Positions 13,135-23,101 of a DNA stretch of 64,000 nucleotides are shown piece after piece. The DNA comes from Helopsaltes ochotensis. Lineage: Eukaryota > Chordata > Aves > Passeriformes > Locustellidae. The position numbers and the translations under genes are program-made. Position 1 is the first letter of the stretch; the number at the start of each line of letters is the position of its first letter. Where the stretch lies: NCBI GenBank assembly GCA_013400155.1, contig VXBM01000198.1, positions 454,577 through 518,576 on the forward strand, read 5' to 3'. Below the pieces are notes generated by a model, which made no database searches, had not been told where the DNA came from, and saw only the letters and a program-made list of their open reading frames with translations.

Positions 13135-16100
13135 CAAAAAGGTGCCCTTTAAAAGTTGATTTTTAAGCTTTGTAGAAAGAGTTTAAGAGACAAACAAGAA
13201 GTTGTACTAATAAGAGGATGTAGATGACAACCAGTGGACAATGAGAGCTACATAACCATGGAGAGCTTGAACTGATCACTATAGAAAATGAGAGATATCA
13301 TATACTCTTCGGTTAACACCAGTTGCCAAGTGCTTTTTGTAACACCTCTGTTCACTGAAAGGTCCTTTCTTTGTATTGATACAGTATCCCAGTTTATCAG
13401 AAAGTTATAGATATATATTTAATGACTTGATTAATAAGATAAAACTGCTCAGATAGGGGGTCTAGCAACTTTCAGAGCTGATGCAAAGTGATAGAAGTGA
13501 TAGAAGATAGAAGATAAGTGATAGAAGCAAGTGTGTGTGGTTGTATGTCTGTTTGGTAGGAGTGGAAGAAACACAATCTCTTCTCAGTAGGAGGAAGTTG
13601 TTGGATTGACCTAGTGGAGAAATATCCTAATTCAACATGAATACCACCCACTCCCCACCACATTTAGTAGCAGACAGCAAAAAATGACACAATGACACTG
13701 TACACTGTGAAAACACTCAACTTTTATATGGCAATGCCTTTGAAAAGCATTGTGTTTCATTATCAATGTATGTCTTGGAAAGCACAGTATCTCGGTGCAG
13801 CCCAGTATCGGGACATGTGTGTCTGTGTTAGTAATCTTATTGTTTTATTCTATCTGGGTTACTTCACCATTTCTAAAGTTAAGTGATGTGTACAGTATCC
13901 TCATCTTCTTCCCCCAGATTAATACTGCTCATATAGTCTTGGGCTAAAAGGGTATGTTAGAATGTGAACTGCAATACCAAGTGCTTATGTTTCCTACATC
14001 TGTCACCTCTAGTAATACTGTTTGCTTCACTGTAGCTCACTGTTTCCGTCCCTATTTTCTGTATGCTATAATATCCCACCAAGTGCATTCAAGCACCTGT
14101 CTGGGGTATGCACTCTTCTGTTCATTCTGCGGCTGTCTGATGTAGCATTAGTTCTCATATTTGTGAAGACTTTATCACTGAGTAAAACAGTGGGTAAATT
14201 TTTCCTTTTTGTTAATCTTTTTAGTGTCAGTGATGCCAGTCAAGTGCATGGATATCTGTGGAAGAACAATTTGACTCAATTCCTTTGACTTTTGGTGTTA
14301 ACAGCCATTCTTTATTTTAGGCATAATGATTAAATGAAGTGACTGCAAAGATCACACCAAAAATTGAAAAATAAAAATTAGCTGGTGCCACAACTCACAA
14401 AAGAATTAACTGGCAACATTGAATTTCACATTTGTACTTTGCAATACATGGAAGAACACACTGGATAAAAGACACACAAAAAGAATAAAATGCACGTTAG
14501 CTATGTTTCAGCTGGTTAAGAATATTGCTTGCAGTAAAAGGCTTTGAGATCAAATAATGAATTTCCTTCTTTTAAAAATCAAATAAAAAGCAAGAATACA
14601 GTAACACTAATTTGGCAGTGTCTGATTTCAAAAATCTGCATAGTTAGCTGTCTTATTTTAACTGAAGCTCTAATTTAAGATTTTGGTCTTCTAAATATTT
14701 CTATGATACCCTAAGATTTTGATCTGGTTAAAAAAGTTAGAAGCTATGCCAGCTGTGCAAGCCCCAGTAAAATACCCTTCCCACCTCCCCGCCCAATCAC
14801 CATTCTGTGTTGTGTTTCAGTATTCGTCTTCTTCTTCTCACTGTCCTGGGATGGTCTTCTATGAACACAAAACTTCCTAAGTTCAGTGAAATCATGTAGA
14901 CATTCCACAGAAAATGGTCAGATATTTTGCTTTTAAGTTTTTCTTCTCAAAATCTCTTCTCAGAATGTAATTCCAAAAGAAATTCAACATTTTACCAGTA
15001 TTTTTATTTATATCTGTGACAACGGAACTATCTTCTGTTTTGAATATATCTCACTGAGTAGCAAATAGGAATTTAGATCTCAGCTCTAAAATAGAAATGT
15101 AGGAGAGTTGAACTGATGAAAAACTTTAATTTTTGCAGAACTTCTGACTGTTTCTTATCTTTTCTTGGATGAGCTCTGGATTGGAGCCATCACTGATGTC
15201 ATTTAAGTTGAAAACCATGGACTATTGTCTCTTAAATTGTTGTTATTACACTAGACAGATGTTGAAAAGTCCCTTTATGCCTTAAAAACAGAGTAGGGAA
15301 AAAATTCCAAGAATTTGCTCTTTGAAAATGCCATATACTGATATATATCAGGTCAATACCCAGCAGATTAATTCCACCATTGCACAGTAGGAAGAAAACT
15401 AAGAAAAACCCCAAAGCTATATCCCACATTTCGGTTTACTGTTTTTACCAAAATCCTATTTACTTGGCATATGAGAGTTCATAATCTCTTATGAGGATTG
15501 GGAGTCCATAAAGGACTGAAGAGTAATGTGATGGAAAATAATATATGGAATGCATATACTGAAACACAATAAGCAAAAGCAATCAGCACGAGACAACAGA
15601 AAGACCAGAAAAAAGTTTTTCTGGAGTGTTCATACACCTTTAAAAGAAAATAATTTACAATATACTTTTCTACTGGATGCATTTCTCTTCATAAATTTAA
15701 GTCATATTTATCATACTGCAGTTAGGATCACTGAACTTAGTATTTTCCATTTGCCAAAATCACTTTGGGCATTTTTAAGAGTCAAGATCATCATCATACT
15801 CATCCTACAGATACTACTCCTCACCCGTTGGAAATTTTGCTGTTTTAATCCTTGTCTGATTCCAGTACAGCACATGCAACTCTTCATTGTCTAACAGCTA
15901 GAAAAAAACACTAAAAAATGAGTAAAGTGTCAGGTGATTTAAGAATATTTTTGGACTTCCTCTGGTGCTCTAATGTTGTAGGCTGCATTACAGCACCATT
16001 AATAGTATTGATAGCTGTATCTAAAGACAATGGCTACATCAAATCAAATCATGTGTGAGAGCAAAAATGCACTAATCTTGCTTCTTGGTTGATACTTTCC

Positions 16101-17370
16101 AAGATCTTTAAAGGTTCTGAATTCATGTTGCTTCTCAGAACCATGATGGTATTACTGCTTTGAATTTAATCAAGGTTTTTTTAAAAATCCTTTTTAAGAA
16201 GTGTGTAGACTTCTATATTGAAAAGAAAGCAAACAAATTGTGGACTACCAAATGAAAATCAGGTAAAAATGGTTACACTATTTAGTTACATTAACTCTCA
16301 AAATGATGAATTGTTAAAACTTCAAATGTAAGAAGATTCATACATTTCATGTTCATTATGACTACTGACAAATCACAACTTACTAATTCTACCTATGTAA
16401 CCTGCAGCTGGCTAAAATTTTTACTTAACATTTATATTAGCTTTGTATTCTTTTCCTCTAAATATGCTAACCTGTTTTATTTTCCTAGAATTTAGGTGAA
16501 AATTAGAAGTATGGAAACCTCCAGTTAGTAAAATTTGCATTCAATTTCCAGTTCCTGAAGAAGTTGTAACATAATACAAGTTCTAGAAAATAGTGTTCTG
16601 ATGCAATACTTCAGGTTGTATACACTTGGTTACTTTTCTCCTTTAAACTTGTTTTATGCAGGTAGAGCTATTCCAAATACTTTCTGTATTATCACATGAA
16701 GGGGTTTTAAAGACAAAAAAGACAAAGAATAAACACTGCAGGTGATGGAAGCAATGTATTTAATTTTTATTTTTACAGAAGCTCTCTTAATTTCCACATA
16801 TGAACATTGGTGCAGCCAGCTTCCATTGTGGTTGAGTTTTCTTGTTAGTCAACTTGTGGCAGAGTCCACATCCATCTTCTTTCAACTGGAAAAAGTTGCC
16901 AGAGTAGTTCAAACAAAGCAATTTATTTTCATAGTTTCAAAATACTTTGAAGAGTCTTGCAGACTAAACAGGACTTTCAGCTCTTTCTGTGGTATCTTTG
17001 AGCCACTACTTGCTCAGTTGCTGTCTACTGCTCCCTCTCTGCTCCTTCATTACCTTTCTTGGGCAGAGATACACACTCTTCAAGAGGACAGGGAAAAAAA
17101 AACCTCTCATATTCACCAGCTCAGTAAGAAAGGACAGAATATATTTCTGGATGAGGGTTTTACAAAGGGACATAATCAATTTTTCTCAGTTCCTCCAATT
17201 TCACAAATGCAGAAAAAGGACAGTAATGGTTAAATGCCACTTGTTTTCAGGTTCATATCTATCAAATTCTGTGTGGATTCCGTTCCACTATTTACAGAAA
17301 TTTAATTTATAGCTTAAATGCAAGCAGTTTGATTACCGACACAGCGAAGCCTTACTTTCTGTATTGCATT

Positions 17371-17420
17371 GTAAGCATATTAGTTCGTTTTTTGGGTTTT
17401 TTTTGGTAAGCATATTAGTT
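17371..17420. repeat. 15-bp direct repeat flanking a T/G tract
   Basis: GTAAGCATATTAGTT occurs at 17371-17385 and 17406-17420 and brackets a 20-base T/G-rich stretch. A second T/G-rich stretch follows the second copy. It can be read either as a 35-base tandem duplication or as a target-site duplication around a short T-rich insertion. Confidence 0.85.
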
Positions 17421-19025
17421 GTTGGTTTTGGTTTTTTTTTTGTGTGGAAGAAAGATACCTCATCCTCCTGTAGATGAGACAAACAGAAGATAAAGACTGC
17501 CACCTATTGTTCTGAAATAAAGCACATTTTCTGCATACAGCAAGAGAACATCTCGAGTTCAGTGCTCCAGCCATCTCTATTGCTTTCCCAATACAAAGAT
17601 TTTGGTTCCCCTAACATATAACCTTCTATCTAAGTGGAATGTATTTTGGGTCTATGCCTGATTTATATATTGAACGACTTTTCCACATTGCAGTGAATAG
17701 CATCAACAAATCAAATTCACAGGAAGTATATGAAGTACTTGGGTGAGGTTTTTAGTTACAAGATGTATTTGCTTTCTTTTCAGGTAAACCTGTGTACATG
17801 AGTTCTGTTATTTATTTACAGTGGAGGCAAGAAAAAATTCTGTGTTCTTTGTCCTTGTCTGAATATTCATCTTCACCTTGTCATTATCATGGAATTGTCT
17901 TTTATACATGTAAAACTACAGAAACCCATTAAAGTCATATAGGTACTGCAGACTAAATGGACAGATACTGTAAAAATTTTTATCTAGAACACTATTAAAT
18001 ATAGGTCAAAACCCAGTGTACTTAAAAGAAGACAAGTTCATTGGCACAGAGAGGACACAAGGTGACCTGATTATGTATTGTTAATTTTTTATTCCTTTCA
18101 CACTACAGTACAATTAAGAATCTTGACCATCTGTCCAGTACTACTGGAAATCAGAACTACAGTTTTCATAAATCTGGCAGCAAGAACATGACCAAGGAAA
18201 AATCTAGTGTGACCAAATAATGAACCTTTGACTGCTCAGCTGATCTGGCTGGGAGACCAGAATCTGGGCCTCAGAGACTTGGTGCCTATGTAGACTTGAA
18301 ATGCACTGTTATAGCACTATTGCCCTGCAGAGACAATATGGAATAACGTCTCTATTTTATCCTGTTTTTTGAGAAAAAAAGCTGTCAGCTGAAAGAAACA
18401 TTGTTTCTAATGAAAGTGGATTAATATTAAATACTATAAGGTTCCCTCTATGTTTAAAATAAAATCTCAAGAGTAAGTGTAATAAAAATAAGATATTTAA
18501 TGTCAATTCTCAAACTTGAAAGTTCTACTTATGATTATCTAGTCTGGAATTTGTAAGAGGTGCATAGATACTCAGGGAATTTCTACATAAAGCCAAAATG
18601 TTTTGAGACAGAGCACTCAAAATACTTTTCATCTGGATAGAATGACATTAGTGGAAGAAGGATACCTACCATCTATATCTGTGGGTAAACTTACTCCCTA
18701 TTTGTCCCTATTATGCTTTTATTGTACATCATTCCCAGTCAAAATGTGCCTAACTTCATGTCACGGAAATGTTTAAGTTATATATACAGAGTTCCATAAA
18801 TGAATGCTGAATGAATGAATTCCCAGATCATTACGAGTTAGAAGCTTGCATACTGCTGTCAATATTTTAAAAATACAATGAAAAAGATGCAAAACTGACA
18901 GAAGATACATAGCTAAAGAAAATAAAGAGTTGTTTCTTCTTTTATATAACATTACCAAACTGCATACTCTTAATGAAACATACAGGCTACAGAAATTTTC
19001 AGTCACTACTGAGAACAAAGACTGT

Positions 19026-19460
19026 CCTAATGTCTTTACAAATAATTTGATGAGTGAAGGTATGGGTGTTAACGTCTTTGAAATGGGTCTTAATGTCTCT
19101 ACTAACTTTGGGCAATAGGTTGTTGCAGAGTCCAGACAAGGGTCTGCATTTCTGAACTTTGGGGTGAAGTAATAGGTTGAAGGGGAGAATACATGACAGG
19201 TGGTTTGGAGGGAAATATGTGGTAGGCGGTTCGGGAAGGCTGTGCCCTCCTAGTACCTCACCAACGGGGAAAAGAAGTGGGCAACATGTGGCCAGTTTAG
19301 GATAAAAGGAGGCTGTGCTCTCTGAAACTCTGAGAGAGAAAACCCCACGGACTTGTGCCACAGAAGACTCTCTCCTTTTATTCAAATAAAGCTGAAGGAC
19401 TCCTCTGTCTGCTTTTTAAATATAAAACTCTGGCATTTGTGGATTTTTCTGACACTATTA
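19026..19460 (+). mobile_element. Solo LTR remnant with TATA and AATAAA
   Basis: A plus-strand LTR layout is visible: GC-richer U3, a TATA-like GATAAAAGG at 19301-19309, then about 75 bases of putative R, and an AATAAA polyadenylation signal at 19385-19390 followed by a T-rich stretch. No internal retroviral coding sequence adjoins it. The left and right ends are approximate because no clear target-site duplication was found. It sits about 3 kb upstream of the KDM4C CpG island in the same orientation. Confidence 0.55.
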
Positions 19461-19789
19461 CATTTAAACAGCCAGTCCTTACGCTGTGATTTATAACTCA
19501 ATGCAGCTTAATGGAGCTGCAGCAATCGACACAGTCGTATCAGGGGCAGGGCAAAACCTGTCTCATTGGCATCAGCTTCTCTGCTTTAGGCCAGCAGTAC
19601 TGATATTTGCTGCCATCTCATGTGTTTCAGGAAGTACTGCAGTGGAATTCTAGAAGCAAGCATTTCGTACATCTAAACTTTAGATAGCTATGTGACTGCA
19701 ATGTTAAGCAGATACATTACTTAAAATCCTGAAATAATTTTTTAATGTTACTGCTACATGATACGGAAATGACCTACATTTAAAACCAT
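19461..19789. other. Intergenic DNA, nothing recognised
   Basis: This short spacer lies between an LTR remnant and a degraded CR1. No reading frame, repeat family or regulatory array is recognised. Confidence 0.6.
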
Positions 19790-20215
19790 AATGAAATACT
19801 GTGCTCCAATTTGGGTGAAATAGCATGCTGTGAACAGTTTTCATCTCTCAGTGTATGAAAGCACTGATGTGCTTCCAGACTTCCAGCAGAAGGCCACAAA
19901 ATTGTCAGAGTCTGGAGGATACATCTAATGAGTAGCAACTGAGGAAGCTAGGTTTGCTCAGCTGTAAAATGATGAGGCTTCAGGGTAACTTTATTGCTGT
20001 CCACCATACCCAGTGGGAAGACATAGAAAAGATGGAGCCTCCCTGGAAAAACACAGTGATCAGACAAGACAAGCATATTTATTGCAAAACAGGAAATTCA
20101 GGGTATATTAAGGAAAATATTTTCACCATGACTGGTACCACACTGAAACAGGGACCCAGAGGTGTCATGGAAGACAAATTTGTAACTCAAACAGATGTCA
20201 ACTCCTCAAAGCAGG
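19790..20215 (+). mobile_element. Degraded CR1 LINE 3' region
   Basis: The order of remnants follows the sense 3' part of CR1: 'actgtgctccaatttggg' near 19798-19815, 'actgaggaagctaggtttg' near 19938-19956, 'cttcagggtaactttattgc' near 19978-19997, and an 'aggaaaatattttcaccatg' block near 20111-20130 corresponding to the usual 'aggaagaaattctttac'. It is strongly diverged, so this is an old copy. The 88-residue frame at 19954-20220 is a relic of it. Confidence 0.65.
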
Positions 20216-21964
20216 AATAGTATCTGACCACTCTGAAGGAGAGAAAATACACTGTCACAAATCAAAAAGGCTATTTTTTTTCAGATGTTTGTGCTGCCTA
20301 GATATTGCATCAGCAACTTAAAGCACAGGTAAGGGAACTTACAGATTATCCATTTCTCTTAGAGGTTGTTGTCATGGGACCAGGGTTTTTGTTGCTAGCC
20401 AACACTAACCTAAAGACACAGCCCAAAATATGAATGGCAGGAAGAAAGTGCAGAAAAGGTTACTAAAACCTCAGTAGTTAAAAGGTTCTTCCTGCCAAGT
20501 AGAAAGTGCCAGCAAATTCACAGGTGCTTTGATATGCACCCATGCAAGGTAAGCATGTACTGGAAGCACTGTACCAGAGCAGCTTAATAAAGCTCTGGTA
20601 CAATCTGTTGATTGATTGACCACACGTTTCTACATAACTATTCTGAAAAAGGCCCCTGTCCTTACTTCCATCTATCAAAACAGAAGTTCGTAGCTACTGG
20701 CTTTGAAAAATAATGCCAAGGCACAGTTTTCCATAGCCACAGCACTATGAAGATTAATGTTCTCAGACTACCCATGTGCACCCTTAGTCCATAGCTTGGG
20801 ACTGCTTGAGCCAGTGGCTGTGGGAGGTACCCGCTTTGGCAATACTGTAACACACTGACGGGCACTTTGTGGCCTCACATAGAGCAGTTGTAACCTGAAA
20901 GAAGGACAGATGAGGAGAGTGTTGACTGAATACTTCCAAGACTTATTGCTGTACTTTCTCTCAAACAAGTACTCTGCATGAGGATGAGATCACATTTGAA
21001 AACAATGTAAAGCAATCAATCTTTTCTGCTTCATAGTGAATTAGCAAGCAGAGAACAAATGAGAAGGTGCACTCAGCTGCACTGTTTTCCTGCAAACATT
21101 AAACAAGTATTTTATTAACCCTACCAAAGGTTTGAGGAAGAAGGCAAACAACTCCCCTGGTTTCTTCTACTCATATTCAGTGAAACAAAATTTGTTTCTC
21201 TAGGCAGAAGAGTATGATTAATGTTACACATTGCTAGACATAGTAGTGCCATACAGAGATATTCAGAGATATAGCTGCACAAATTTTCTTAATGTACAAT
21301 ATTAAGATGTGTCCAAATGATAAAACAACATGAATGTCTCTCAGCCCACCAAACTTACAGCATTAGCTATGCTCCCCCCTGCTTGAAAAAACCCAAGCCA
21401 CAAAATTCCTGTATTTTCAGGCTTCTTTAACACTGAAAAAAGTCTCTGACTCTCAAAGATGAATATAACTCTCAGGTATAATTTCTTTTAACATAATAGT
21501 GAGACATTAATTTAGGCATACTTGAAGGACTAAAGAGGACAAGAGTCCTTCAGTCATATTCAGGTTGTTTTTCACTACTTTCTAGAACACAGCAACCAGA
21601 AGCAAAATAAAAGATTAACATAGATTCCTGACAAACAAGAAAAGTCAAAGCATATCACACAGTGATTAAACCACAGACTGATTCATTTTAGCAGCAATCT
21701 GAACAGCCAAAATTATACTCTACCATGGCATTTCAGAAAGGAAAGACACCGCATTGAGCACTGTGGGCCTTTGTCACCAAAAGCATCACTAAACTTTTGC
21801 AAACAAAATCACATTTCTACAGTAGTACTAATTGATACGTGTCACTGTGGCACACAGATTAATTAGGATAACCACGTCGACCTTGCAGCTTGCTCTGGCA
21901 GGTCACTACCTAGGGACTTGAAAGGTCCTGCCCATTCTGAGGCCTCAACAGGAGCAACTGTAGA
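20216..21964. other. Intergenic DNA upstream of the KDM4C promoter
   Basis: No gene or clear repeat family is seen. Composition stays AT-rich until just before the CpG island. Several minus-strand frames (20478-20968) overlap each other but have no recognisable domain. Confidence 0.55.
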
Positions 21965-22155
21965 GGGATTTCTTCACGGAAAGGGTTATTATTGGAATCG
22001 GCTGCCGAAGAAGATGATGGACTCGCCGCCCCGGGGGTGTTTAAGAAAGCACTCAGTGCCATGCTCTAGCTGACTTGGTGGTGTTCGGTCATACGTTGGA
22101 CTCAATGGCCTCCAAGGTTTTTCCAACCTAGCTGACTCTGTAATTCTGTAACAGA
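21965..22155 (+). mobile_element. CR1 LINE 3' end next to the KDM4C CpG island
   Basis: This is a 5'-truncated CR1 3' end. It runs from about 'gggatttcttcacggaaagg' (21965-21984) through 'gatggactcgccgcc' to 'aatggcctccaaggttttt' and ends with the octamer-like TAATTCTGTAA at about 22140-22150. CpG-bearing sequence begins straight after the tail. The copy is moderately preserved, with CpGs retained in the middle (GACTCGCCGCC), as might be expected next to an unmethylated island. Confidence 0.85.
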
Positions 22156-22386
22156 CCGACTTTGCTCTAAGCTCCGCGCTGGCGTTTTCCCCAGGTACGT
22201 CCCGGTGGGCGCACAAGTGGCTCACGGGCCCGGACCAGAGAAGCGGCCACGTCCTTTCCGGCCCGCAGGAGCGGCGGATCCGCCCGAGCAGGCTGCGAGG
22301 TCGGCCTGACCCGCACTGCCTCCTCCGCTCTCCCTCAGCGCCGCTTCGCCGCGCGGAAGCGCCCTCGGCACCGCCCCCACTCGCGG

Positions 22387-22392
22387 CACGTG
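22387..22392. promoter_or_regulatory. E-box CACGTG (copy 1)
   Basis: The canonical palindromic E-box CACGTG sits in the context GGCACGTGACG. The flanking GTGAC half is the type preferred by USF and TFE3/MITF family bHLH-zip proteins. Binding is inferred from motif only. Confidence 0.6.
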
Positions 22393-22417
22393 ACGAGCCA
22401 GGAGCCGCTCCCTGGGT

Positions 22418-22423
22418 CACGTG
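22418..22423. promoter_or_regulatory. E-box CACGTG (copy 2)
   Basis: A second CACGTG, in the context GGTCACGTGCG, lies 31 bases downstream of the first (start to start). GTCACGTG is a USF/CLEAR-like half. Two copies so close together in a CpG island are unlikely to be accidental. Confidence 0.6.
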
Positions 22424-22439
22424 CGCTGCCCCCCGCGAC

Positions 22440-22451
22440 CGCGCGTGCGCA
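22440..22451. promoter_or_regulatory. NRF1-type palindromic motif
   Basis: CGCGCGTGCGCA matches every position of the reverse-complement form of the NRF1 consensus YGCGCAYGCGCR. NRF1 sites are typical of housekeeping CpG-island promoters. The motif ends 27 bases before the gap. Confidence 0.6.
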
Positions 22452-22477
22452 TCCAGCAGCTGTCATCCGAAATCTGG

Positions 22478-23101
22478 NNNNNNNNNNNNNNNNNNNNNNN
22501 NNNNNNNNNNNNNNNNNNNNNNNNNNNNNNNNNNNNNNNNNNNNNNNNNNNNNNNNNNNNNNNNNNNNNNNNNNNNNNNNNNNNNNNNNNNNNNNNNNNN
22601 NNNNNNNNNNNNNNNNNNNNNNNNNNNNNNNNNNNNNNNNNNNNNNNNNNNNNNNNNNNNNNNNNNNNNNNNNNNNNNNNNNNNNNNNNNNNNNNNNNNN
22701 NNNNNNNNNNNNNNNNNNNNNNNNNNNNNNNNNNNNNNNNNNNNNNNNNNNNNNNNNNNNNNNNNNNNNNNNNNNNNNNNNNNNNNNNNNNNNNNNNNNN
22801 NNNNNNNNNNNNNNNNNNNNNNNNNNNNNNNNNNNNNNNNNNNNNNNNNNNNNNNNNNNNNNNNNNNNNNNNNNNNNNNNNNNNNNNNNNNNNNNNNNNN
22901 NNNNNNNNNNNNNNNNNNNNNNNNNNNNNNNNNNNNNNNNNNNNNNNNNNNNNNNNNNNNNNNNNNNNNNNNNNNNNNNNNNNNNNNNNNNNNNNNNNNN
23001 NNNNNNNNNNNNNNNNNNNNNNNNNNNNNNNNNNNNNNNNNNNNNNNNNNNNNNNNNNNNNNNNNNNNNNNNNNNNNNNNNNNNNNNNNNNNNNNNNNNN
23101 N
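22478..23101. other. Assembly gap (624 N)
   Basis: This run of 624 undetermined bases lies in the middle of the CpG island. GC-rich promoter DNA is often lost in assemblies, so the gap probably hides the KDM4C transcription start and exon 1. The true length may differ from the N count. Confidence 0.99.

Larger units (their letters stand above)
11306..19025. other. Intergenic AT-rich DNA with small repeats
   Basis: No gene was recognised. Small perfect repeats occur at 12244-12265, 12396-12430, 13105-13134 and 17371-17420. The longest frame in the intergenic half (16742-17233 plus, 163 residues) has no recognisable domain and is treated as chance. A T/G-rich patch lies at about 17385-17443. 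Confidence 0.55.

Noticed and set aside
16742..17233. 163-codon plus-strand reading frame, the longest without undetermined bases
   Set aside because: No domain, signal or family resemblance, overlapped by another frame (16989-17312). It lies in AT-rich intergenic DNA without splice or promoter context, so it is most likely chance.
21989..22420. 143-codon minus-strand frame
   Set aside because: It reads through an antisense CR1 tail into the CpG island; low stop density is due to GC content.
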